Assembly: GCA_003427395.1 (NCBI GenBank) | Contig: BFEA01000113.1 | Coordinates: forward strand, 1,368,205-1,432,204 | Length of the DNA: 64,000 bases | Source: Chara braunii | Taxonomy: Eukaryota; Streptophyta; Charophyceae; Charales; Characeae | Reading direction: 5' to 3' | Shown: positions 55,048-64,000 of the stretch, piece by piece | How positions within the stretch are numbered: position 1 is the stretch's first letter | How the letters are laid out: each line of letters begins with the position of its first letter | Program-made: the position numbers and the translations under genes | Notes under the pieces: model-generated | Seen by the model: the letters and a program-made list of their open reading frames with translations, nothing else | The model's database searches: none | What the model was told of the DNA's origin: nothing

Positions 55048-56434
55048 ACCGATCGCAGCTCTCTACCTTCGCTCTCCACTCTCTCTTCCCTACCTTCTGG
55101 CAATCTGACCTTTGCCCCCCGACTCTCTTTTCGTTTGGAACCACTTGCTGTCCCCCTCCTCGACCGAAGACAGTGGGAACTGTGGTGTGAGCACTTCGTC
55201 GATCTTTCGGTGTGTTTGGTCGGAGTGCAGCTGACGTGGACAAGGGACGTAGAGCACCGCGCTTGGGTCGCATACGTGGAGATGTGGATCATTCAAGCTT
55301 GGAGGACGGAAGTGGAAGGAAACCTTCTCGGATTTCTATTCGGATCGGTGCATCCCGACCATCGACAACAGATCATGCAGGAGCTCACGATTCCCCTCGC
55401 GCAGCCGGTTGGTGATCTCCCTCTCAATATCATTTCCCAGTGCGACGAGAGCCCGGTCCCGCACGTCTTTTCACGGGCTTTGACACCCTACCTGCAGTGG
55501 TCAGCTTGCCTCGAGGAGTTAGCAGGCAACAACAACCCGCCATCGCAACAACCATACCTGGATCCCCGGGGGATAATTGACCTCGCTTTCTTTCAGCCTC
55601 GAACGGCCTCCGAAGACGAAGCGATAACACTAGAGGAGGAGGAGGAGGAGGACGAAGAGGGAGGCGACGAGGAAGAAGAAGAGGAAACCTCGACAGCAGA
55701 TCATGCAGGAGCTCACGATTCCCCTCGCGCAGCCGGTTGGCGATCTCCCTCTCGATATCATTTCCCTGTGCGACGAGAGCCCGGTCCCGCACGTCTTTTC
55801 ACGGGCTTTGACACCCTACCTGCAGTGGTCGGCTTGCCTCGAGGAGTTAGCGGGGAACAACAACCCGCCATCGCAACAACCATGCTTGGATCCCCGGGGG
55901 ATAATTGACCTCGCTTTCTTTCAGCCTCAAACGGCCTCCGAAGACGAAGCGATAACACTAGAGGAGGAGGAGGAGGAGGAAGAGGACGAAGAGGGAGGCG
56001 ACGAGGAAGAAGAAGAGGAAACCTTGGAAGAGGGAAGTTACAGCGAGCACAACGAGGGAGAGCAGAGCGACGGCGAGGAAGAAGAAGACGAGGTGGAAGA
56101 AGAGGAATCTGAGTGGGAAACCCAGGGAGAAGAGGCGGAAGGCGCGGAGGAGGATCCCGAGGCGGCGCGAAAGAGAGAAGAAATCGCCGCCGGCAAGCAG
56201 CAGCTGGAGTACGCAAGCGAAGCGAATCTGCCAATCTCGAACGATCCAGCTAAGGATCCGGAGCCGCCTAAGCCAAAAGATGGGGACCTTGCTGCCGAGA
56301 CTTCGCGCGCACCGGCCAGGCGACGACGAAGCCGATCCCCCTCCCCCTCCACCTCAGCCCGTCCACCAGTTCGAGCTCGTACCGATGCGGGGCATCGGCC
56401 TTCGTCCCCGGTCCTTATCCCGTCGTCCCCTTGA
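55048..56434 (+). pseudogene. Element 6 downstream ORF B with acidic tail, disrupted by duplication
   Basis: Open frame 55135-55908, plus a shifted frame 55703-56434. The globular part has RRQWELWCEHFVDLSVCL, FLFGSVHPDHRQQIMQEL and HVFSRALTPYLQWSACLEEL. A long Glu/Asp-rich tract, mixed charged sequence and an Arg/Ser-rich end follow. A 328-base tandem duplication copies the MQELTIPLAQPVGD...FFQP segment and the acidic tract. Because 328 is not a multiple of three, the second copy is out of frame. No known family; not membrane-like. Confidence 0.5.
55363..56024 (+). repeat. Tandem duplication, 328-base period
   Basis: Copy 1 starts CGACAACAGATCATGCAGG at 55363 and copy 2 starts CGACAGCAGATCATGCAGG at 55691. 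They differ at a few positions and by a small insertion in the acidic tract. Confidence 0.92.
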
Positions 56435-56900
56435 CCACCTAACCCTCCGCCAGATCACTACCCGCATCACCTTCCCCAGCAATCCCTTCCCAATCGACAC
56501 CTTTCGTTTCTTCTACGCCACCCGTCTTGTTGTCACGATTCATCCCCATCCTTCTACCCGGTGTGCCATCCCTGCCTTTTGCCTCCACGCCCTTCTCTTC
56601 AGTGCTGCGTGGCGAGGCCACAACATCATCGAGGTTTATTGCATGATCACGGGGACTATCCCCGCGTGCGAAAACCACGATCACTTCCGCACGACGCTTC
56701 TCCGAACTTTCACCACCCTTTACCCCGACTATCTCGCCTCCCTCCCTCAAAGTGGTAATCGATTGCCTCGCTTCCACCAGATCGTCCGATATCAGGAGCT
56801 TCCGGAGACAGTCGCGGGGTTGGAACGCTTTCTACCCCCGCTCCCGACTAACCCACCCCCTCGCCCCCCATGTATCGTCTTCCCTTTCCCCTTCCCTTAG
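56280..56900 (+). CDS. Element 6 downstream ORF C, unknown
   Basis: A 206-codon ORF that overlaps the end of ORF B in another frame. It may be the real continuation of B after a frameshift. Features: a Pro run, then FPSNPFPIDTFRFFYATRLV, AIPAFCLHALLFSAAWRGHN and LYPDYLASLPQSGNRLPRFH. No recognised domain. It ends in the first copy of the 279-base tandem repeat. Confidence 0.45.
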   Translation: MGTLLPRLRAHRPGDDEADPPPPPPQPVHQFELVPMRGIGLRPRSLSRRPLDHLTLRQITTRITFPSNPFPIDTFRFFYATRLVVTIHPHPSTRCAIPAFCLHALLFSAAWRGHNIIEVYCMITGTIPACENHDHFRTTLLRTFTTLYPDYLASLPQSGNRLPRFHQIVRYQELPETVAGLERFLPPLPTNPPPRPPCIVFPFPFP

Positions 56901-57430
56901 GACATTGATGTACGGTTGATTGGCACGTGCCGCGGCGACAGCACGCACGATCCCTTCCTCGGACTGAAGAGAGCCCATCCTGAGGAAATTATAGGATAGA
57001 GCCACGTGTGCCACCCTGAATGATTTCCACACTCCTTTGCACGATTGGTGGCAACGTAGAAAGCTCCTCGTGTCGATCGATTAGAGAGATCGACATGTGT
57101 CATGATACAAGCAAGCAGGAGCTTGCTTAAGATTGGAACCCCCTGGGCGTATCGTCTTCCCTTTCCCCTTCCCTTAGGACATTGATGTACGGTTGATTGG
57201 CACGTGCCGCGGCGACGGCACGCACGATCCCCTCCTCGGACTGAAGAGAGCCCATCCTGAGGAAATTATAGGATAGAGCCACATGTGCCACCCTGAATGA
57301 CTTCCACACTCCTTTGCACAATTGGTGGCAACGTAGAAAGCTCCTCGTGTCGATCGATTAGAGAGAGATCGACATGTGTCATGATTCAAGCAAGCAGGAG
57401 CTTGCTTAAGATTGGAACCCCCTGGGCGTC
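56873..57430 (+). repeat. Tandem duplication, 279-base period
   Basis: Two near-identical copies, starting at 56873 and 57152. Each carries inverted repeats (GTCGATC/GATCGAC and AGCAAGC/GCTTGCT). They lie between the last ORF and the putative 3' LTR of element 6. Confidence 0.92.
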
Positions 57431-57435
57431 ACATA

Positions 57436-58924
57436 TGTGACGAACCAATTTGTTCCGCGCGATTTTCTGCGCGACGACAATGAGGGGTCCTAAGATGGGA
57501 AGGTTGGGCCAATTACGAGAGATCGGGATCGAAGGGAAATTGCATCGGTGTCCTCGCTTCTTCATCTTTTTGCGTCATTTCTTTTCGGATGGCTAGGTTC
57601 AGGGCCGGGCAAGTCCCGAGATGGCCGATTGAGTGGCTGTTGCGCCGGCAAAGGCGCGAATAATAATGTTCGACGTCGCTTCTTTCTTGTTCTGTTGTCA
57701 GGTTTTAGACGTGGAGGTCGCACGGGAATTTTGCTTCCTTCCTTTTGAATTTCTTTTTCAAATCTTGCCGCGCCCTTGATGGCTCTCGGAACTTCGGACT
57801 TTCTTTCCGGAATTTGTGCTTTTTGCATTTTCGCATTAGATAGGAATTTAGGAGTTCGGGATTGCTTTTGCCGCGGGTTGTCTTTCTTGCACGCTTCTTT
57901 TTGCGGCTGCAACGGAGCTCTGATTAGTCGGCGCCCTTAATCTTGCAAGTAACTGTAATTTTTGGGCGGGCGCCATTGTAACTGTATCTTTCTTCTTGAG
58001 CTTCGCCTTTCCCGCTCTCTTTTCCCCTTTCGCTATGCCTAGTTAGCCCGCGACCTGCATGTTCGGATCGATGCGTGGAGAGTGGCCACGTCCCCCACGC
58101 TGTGGTCTGGCCATGCAGAACGTAGGTGCTCCCTCTCCTAATCTTCTTTTCAAGTCCTTGCAATTCCGTCTTCTTCACGCATGCATGCACGCTATAAATT
58201 CCGATTTCGCGATTAGATAGCTCTCTTAACCAATTGTTGGAAGCTCGGGGTAGCGCGATCAGTGAGGGTCGGCTCACGAGCGAAGTAAGAGGTGAGTTGA
58301 AGTGGGAGCCGGGCGACCCGACGAGCTGGTGCCGAATGCGCGGGGTTGACGTGTGGGGCTACGACGGACTATAGCGCGCGGGCGAACCTGACGGGTGCAG
58401 GAGGACTAAGCGGGGTGACGACTTCGTGGGTTGGTGCGCGACGACGGACTGTCCGCATCGGAGACAGAGAGCGAGAGGAAGAGGGAACTGAGGTTGATGG
58501 ACGTGGATTTGCAGTTTTCTGTGTCTTTTATCCCTCTTTGCTTTTTGTATATAAATTTTGATCTCGGCTCAGGGCGACTCGCCCGTCTCGGTTTCAGCCC
58601 ACACTCGTTTTGCAAGTGATCTTGATCTCGTTTGATTGTGTGTTTTGTCGAATGGATGGATGAATGAATGTTATGTTTGTTGCTTTTCTTTTGTCTGGTC
58701 CTTGCCCTTGCTTGTCATTTTGATATACTCATGAGCATAGTAGAAACTTTCGCGTAGTCGTCCTTACTGCTCTCATTGTTGTTTATCCTTTTTGAGCCAC
58801 TATTGTTGCTGCGATGCCTGATGTGTAATAGCACCTTGCATGCTCAGGAACGATTGCGTGCGGGATCACGGAGTGATTAGATGATTGGATAGTTGTTTGT
58901 CCAAAAACAAGCGAATACCTCACA
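57436..58924 (+). repeat. Putative 3' LTR of element 6
   Basis: Begins TGTGACGAACC, inside the perfect palindrome CGTCACATATGTGACG (57427-57442). It has a good TATA box, CTATAAATT, at 58192-58200, and may end CTCACA at 58924. No second copy is in the window, so the limits are guesses. ORFs inside are not convincing. Confidence 0.45.
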
Positions 58925-59949
58925 GGGATGCGTTGTCGGTCCGAATACCCTTACAAGGGTATTTGGGCACATATTTGCAGCTTACAGGAAGAACGCGCCT
59001 GACGATATCTAGGGGCACGCCGAGTTGTGTTGATTAGAGAGTGTGTGAGCGTGCACTTGCGGGCACGCGTTAGCTGGACCGGACCTTGATCCGGGAAGAC
59101 TATGAGACGCCGATAGGACAAGTGAGTGCTAGGCTAGAGTTTCTGAGGCGGTCGCAGCGTCGCACGCACGGGCAAAGTTACGGGCAGCGTCTCGTTGACT
59201 AGGTAAGGTTGTGACTAGAGGAGGGTGTTGTCTGACTTACTAGGGGCCGACGTGCAGGGTCGCACCGTGTAAAGTTACGCAAGGCACTGAGTTGACCATG
59301 CGCTATCTATAGTAGAAGCCGCAGCCAAAGCCAAGTAAGGATGGCTCAGAATAGAACAGAAGTCGGGGTTATTAAGGGGGCGGTAAAAGGGCGTTCGTGG
59401 CAGCTATGAGAGGCATGACCCTCAGCCATACAACAGCGGAGCCGGCGTGCGTGGTGGACCAATCAGAGCCTTGCCCCAAGATAGCCGAGTGCGGCCTTAC
59501 GGAGCGATGGACGCAGGCCGTAAGTTGGAAAAGCGGCCTGAGGTACCGTTTGCAGGCCCAGGCTGGCTGGCCATACCATTCATATACAGGGCAGCGCACG
59601 GCCAACTCAGGCTTGGGCTTAGCCCTATAGGTTACGTTACTGAACTTCCACCAGGCGGGTCCCGGGATCGAGGCCATCAGCGAGCAGCAGAGGAGCGCGT
59701 CGGAGTGAGCGGAGGGGTTGAGGGTCCCGCTGAACTATACCCCTTGGCTTTTTGCGAGGGGTTCCGACTGTGGGCCCGAGAGGTAGGACCAAGGGCCAAG
59801 TGCCAACGGCCTCCTCCCCTATTCTGCTCCCTAAAAATCTTCTTTTTATTTTGTTATTTTATTTTTTTGTTATTTCCTAGAGGTTTCTGTTGTTCTGCGT
59901 CTGAACGTGGTCCGGCGGTGGCGCCAGGTCCGGCGATGACCCGAGCACC

Positions 59950-60005
59950 TAGTTCAGTGGATACACCACCGAACTACTAAAATGCAAGCCGGCGTCCGAA
60001 TCCAG
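59950..60005 (+). other. tRNA-like sequence upstream of U6-like copy 2
   Basis: Box A-like TAGTTCAGTGGATA (59950-59963) and box B-like GCGTCCGAATCCAG (59992-60005) at normal tRNA spacing, 60 bases before the U6-like segment. The stems do not pair well, so this is not a functional tRNA gene. It could still act as an internal Pol III promoter. Confidence 0.5.
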
Positions 60006-60064
60006 GGGAGACAGCTGCCCCAAGGCAGCAGACCCGACGAGCCTGGGTCTCTGCTCAAGGAGCA

Positions 60065-60082
60065 GTCCTTCGGGACAGCCGT

Positions 60083-60114
<32 letters not shown>

Positions 60115-60150
60115 GGTCCTTGCGCGAGGTTGGACCACATAAAGGGAAAG
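60065..60150 (+). ncRNA. U6 snRNA-like sequence, copy 2
   Basis: Starts GTCCTTCGGGACAGCC and keeps an unbroken run equal to plant U6 through the ACAGAGA box and AGC triad up to GCATGG. The stem-loop region reads TCCTTGCGCGAGG with flanking TGGTCC/GGACCA able to pair. Canonical U6 3' end and terminator are absent. No plant USE element is seen upstream. It is probably a captured U6 piece conserved as part of the LTR. Confidence 0.75.
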
Positions 60151-61759
60151 AGCAACCTCTCTTTGAGGTTGCTAATTGTGAGTGCCTTCCGAGAGGAAAA
60201 GGCAGCCCGGACTGCTGAGAGAGTGCCAGTATAGGCCAAAGAGAAGGGAATGAACCTGGGCTGGTTCCTCACCAGGTGCGTTCAAAGTTGGGGATGGCGG
60301 AGAGACTGGCCGAGCGCAGCCAAAGTGGAACAACGGGCGCGATTCTTAGAAGCAGCGAGCGAAGTGAGAGTCGAATCCGGATTTTCTAAGGCTGGCGAAG
60401 CTATACCTGTGGTTAGTCTGCGTGATAGGTCGGTAAGGTAGGAAGTAGGAAAAGGAGTTAGTACGGGAGGCTATGGCGGAGAAGATGGTGTGAAGTGTGG
60501 GAGTGGAGAAATGCTCGTCCCTCTCGATTCCTAACAGAATCAGATAAGGGAGAGTGCTAACCCGACGTTTTTAAGGTTGGGCGAAAACGATTGTGAAGTC
60601 AATTTTAGTGTTGAGACAGTAAAAACAGGAGGAGGTAAGAAAAGTTGTGCGTGGAGAAAAGGCAGTAAAGGCGAACGAATGAACCTGGGCGCTAAATCGC
60701 GCCAGGTACATTGGGAAGCTGAAAACGAAAAGCGCGAGCTATGGTGTGCGCAGCAGGAAAGCGGCAGCATGGACTCAGACAGGGAAGGAGGCAGAACTTG
60801 GGGTTGAGGCGAGCCAAATGGTGGGATCGGATTTGTGCAAGAAGTAGTAAGGAAAGGAGTGTCGGGGGAAGAGTTGAGAAGGAAAGGAGAGGGGAGAAGC
60901 TGCCTTACCGCGATCATTCGTTGGTCGATTTTGGAGGAGTAAGATGGTAGGTGGCGGGTTTCTGCCATTGCGAGTTAGGTAGCGGTATTAGATGTAGCAC
61001 TCAACCAATGGTTTGGTAGCTACGATAGCCGGGGGCTGCGTAGCGTGCGTTCGGCCAAAGGGAGGTACTAGTATGGGGGTGTATCTTTCCCTGTTCTAAC
61101 GGAAGATTCATCTTCATTTTGCATGGTTGGTAAGTATTCGAGCAGGGTCACGCAGTTGTTGTGCGTGAACGCCAAAGGTAAGTATTTTCCCTGTTCTAAC
61201 GGAAGATTCATCTTCATTTTGCATGGGAGGTAGCAGGTCCGTTGGTACTTACCCCGGTTACGCAACTGCTCATCTCGATTTCGCTGGTTTTGTTGCACAT
61301 CCTCATCACGTTCGAGATCGACCTCAACATCTCGCTGGTGGGATCGTTGCTCGTCATCACGATTCGGCCTGACTTGGCATCAAGTGTCCGCTGGTGATTA
61401 CGCCGCTGATATAGTTTGTCGGTCTCGGCACTGCATCCTCGTGGTAGTCAAGGCCAGGCTCTGTTATCAGAGGGAGAGAGGGAAGCGAACCTACCTTGAA
61501 AGCTGGGGATACGAAGCAAGTTACAAGATCGATCCACGAGCAAGACCATGCAGGATGCTGGGTCGAACTGCTTTAGTGTACCAAGGCCACGTGGCAGTGG
61601 CCTGTATGCTCAGCGTACGCACGGTTACTGAAGTCAGCCTGTGAAGCGCATATTGCGGCTAGTGCGGGGGATGCGGTCGGCGACCTTATCCCCTTGTATA
61701 TGAGTGAGTGTACGTACGTTGAATGACAGAGTTACGGTTGTTGTATCCATGCGGCTGAC

Positions 61760-61768
61760 TATATAAAG
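61760..61768 (+). promoter_or_regulatory. TATA box of giant LTR copy 2
   Basis: TATATAAAG, followed by GTCGACTTG. The position divides the repeat into a U3 of about 2.8 kb and a long R/U5. Copy 1 has TGTGTAAAG at the matching place. Confidence 0.6.
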
Positions 61769-64000
61769 TCGACTTGTTATTGCATCCTACTTGCGTTTTG
61801 CTTAGCTGTCGTATACAGTGGTTGCTGCGGGGTCTTGATGAGCAACCTGTTGTGGCTATTGTACCCGGTTGCAGGGTCCTGCACTGCGTATTGCCGCACT
61901 TGATCGAGACTGCGTACTTACCTAGTGGCCAGTACGATGAACGCTGTGATATGAACTAGCTAGGGACAGACCACGGGACTGCAGAGCTACTGCATAGAAG
62001 ACCGGTACGGGGCTGCAGATACGAGTCCGGATCATGTGGCAAACGCTGATTATAGCCATCCGCTAGCCGGTTGAGTAAGTCGTGTGGAGACGACACTCAC
62101 CTCGAGTTGCTGTCGCAAATTTGAAACCAATGGCCCGGCTTGGCTGGTTAGGCATTCAAGGGACGATCGAGAGTCTGGGGAAACGGCCATTACTGCGTTG
62201 GTTATTGTGGTAGGCAGGTTGATACACCGAACGCTGTGCTCCACGGTGCGAGACAGCACATTCGCTGTGTTTTTCTGCTGAGCTATTGAACGCATTGTTA
62301 GGCCTGCGGAGTGTGCCGTGTCTGATTGAAGTGCTGCACCCGTAGCGCTGATTGTACGGCACCAAGAACTTACTGGGTTTGTACTGTGCACAAAGCTGGA
62401 CAGCTGACACAATTGTTGTGCGGCGTCGTGTCACCTGTGCTGGAGCTATGCGCTGTCACGAAATCTGGTTGTTGCGCAAGATTGCTAAGCGCGTAGTTCA
62501 GTGGGTTGTGGCAGTCTTGTTGCATGCGAAGTGACGCAAAGGGGCGTGCTCGATTCAACATATGGGCTTTTCTAGACTGCATGGTTACAAGTTGGCCCGG
62601 TGCTGAGGCGAGGTAGCTTAGAGGTGTAATCAGACGCTACGAAAGGGGTTACTCACTGGTTTAAAAATCGAGTTACAGTTACGGACTGTTGTGGCCATCG
62701 CGAAGAGTGAACTGCTGCTGTTTGTCCCCAGCAGCAGGCTGCTCAGCCACTGCTGCTCCTGTTCCGCTGTGGCAACCTCGAAAGTGTGCATCGTTGGGCT
62801 AGTTGTGTCTGCGGCGCGCCGACGGGCTCTGCTTGCTGGGGTGCTATCACAGGTGTGGTGCTCCTGTTTGCTTCACGCCCTCTGCTACAACGCTTCCTAC
62901 AGATTAAGGTTGTTACAAGTTATGTTCGGACTAAGCACCACTGAGGTGGCTGTATCATCGACAGGCTGTGAAGCTCTGGTTATTACTGCGTTTAGCCTAT
63001 CGGGACTGTTATAGCTAATACTACTGCTGCGTTTACTGGTTACTACAGGCCGTGGGAAGCTGCTGCTGCGGTCGAGGCAGGTACTACTGATGGGTTGAGC
63101 CACCACCATACACTGTGCTAAGTGCTGGTGCTGTGTAGGGCGCAGACTGAGCACTGTGGTGTGTTGGGCAATAGTTGGGGTGTTGTTACTGCTGTGGAGG
63201 ACGCTATTCCCGACCGGGCATTACTACTAAGCTGGCGTTGTTCCGAGCGGCGCCCTGCTGTAGAGCAGGTCGCGGTTCGTACGGGGGGTTGCTGTTGTGC
63301 TGAGGACTGGCCCCCGCAGCACACTATTGCAGTACACCATACTACCTCTCCTAGCGGCGGTGTCATTGCTGCTTGACCAAACTGTGATGGCACATAGACC
63401 CCTGAGGAGTTGCTGCAGTACATCCTGTTGTGCACTCCATACCCTGCATTGGTAGCGTTCGCTGTGCACCTTGTTGTGCACTAGCTGCGTATGGTTGTGG
63501 AATCAGAGGGGTGAACAGACCCTTCAGTAGGTTATCATGGTGATCTGGAGGGCAGTTAGGGGACTGACATTCCATGTTTGGCCAAGACTCGGCTACTTCT
63601 ACTGCGCATTTTGGCCATCACTGCGGGGCCCTCAGGCGCATCGAGATTTCAAGGCCCTCTCATTGTGAGTTGAGTTGTCCCACCCTTGGATCTCGAGAGT
63701 TTGAACTTCCTACTTCTATCCTTCTCCCTCTAAGTCTAGTTTGAGGTTACGAGAGGAAGGCGGCAGGCGGGATTGCAACCCGTAGGACCGCAGCAAGACC
63801 TTGTGGGAGGTGTACCCACCGATTGCGGGATCTCTGCCGGAGCCCAGGCGGGGTTTGGAGGTAGGGAACTTCAGGTATATTTTCGTTTGACGCGCGTGGT
63901 CCCTTCCCCTACTTGTTATCCCCTGGGTTATCTGAATATGGCTATGTGAGGATATTACGTTTATTATTATGTATGTCAGGACATGCATTGTGAAAGGTAG

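Larger units (their letters stand above)
58934..64000 (+). repeat. Giant LTR copy 2 (runs off the window)
   Basis: Starts TGTCGGTCCGAATACCC. It is the inverted counterpart of copy 1 (42965 down to 37814) and continues past the window end. It is complete across the region that is N in copy 1. Compared with copy 1 it has an extra approximately 101-base duplication (61088-61228, containing TTCCCTGTTCTAACGGAAG twice). Short ORFs inside, such as 59447-59980, are disrupted in copy 1 and are not taken as genes. Confidence 0.75.

Noticed and set aside
59447-59980. 177-codon ORF in the giant LTR
   Set aside because: The matching region in copy 1 is broken by stops and frame changes, and the sequence is not protein-like. 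It probably is LTR sequence open by chance.
59941-60010. Functional tRNA gene
   Set aside because: Boxes A and B are recognisable, but the acceptor, D and anticodon stems do not pair convincingly.

Overview
This is a repeat-dense stretch of nuclear DNA from a eukaryote. I see no intact host gene. Almost everything recognisable is a retroelement, most of it broken by stops, frameshifts and nested insertions. The Ty3/gypsy proteins with a C-terminal chromodomain-like tail, the Penelope-like element with an N-terminal GIY-YIG nuclease, and the initiator-Met-type primer sites all suit a green-lineage genome. My best guess is a charophyte alga such as Chara. That guess comes from the look of the proteins, not from any search.

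Region 1-13.3 kb: a minus-strand gypsy element (element 1). Its 3' LTR is 1-882, pol is 960-4418 and gag is 9125-11120. It is split by a 4.7 kb plus-strand Penelope-like element (4419-9124) that still has both flanking direct repeats. A gap (11991-12675) and a truncated second LTR copy (12676-13252) follow. Region 13.3-14.9 kb holds non-coding repeats, including a mirrored array of CACGTCA-type motifs. Region 14.9-19.6 kb is a complete insertion of a deletion derivative of the same gypsy family (element 2). It has a target-site duplication but lacks gag and protease.

Region 19.6-27.1 kb: simple repeats, a 58-bp tandem array, the 3' half of another gypsy pol (element 4, plus strand) with its polypurine tract and 3' LTR, GA microsatellites, and the 3' LTR of element 3. 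Region 27.1-33.2 kb is element 3, a minus-strand gypsy with gag, protease, RT/RNase H and integrase, all decayed.

Region 36.2-43.0 kb and 58.9-64.0 kb: two inverted copies of one very long repeat. It starts TGTCGG, ends CA three bases before an initiator-Met-type primer site, and carries a TATA box, so I read it as a giant LTR of about 6.7 kb. It contains a U6 snRNA-like sequence just downstream of a tRNA-like sequence, and an array of about 63-bp hairpin units. Between the arms lie element 5 (minus strand, RT-integrase resembling the gypsy clade common in basidiomycete fungi, with a gag ORF placed downstream of pol) and element 6. Element 6 (plus strand) has a clear PHD finger between RNase H and integrase, and extra unrecognised ORFs after integrase.

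The most unusual items are the PHD-finger gypsy, the permuted Penelope element, and the giant LTR with its U6-like/tRNA-like module and hairpin array.
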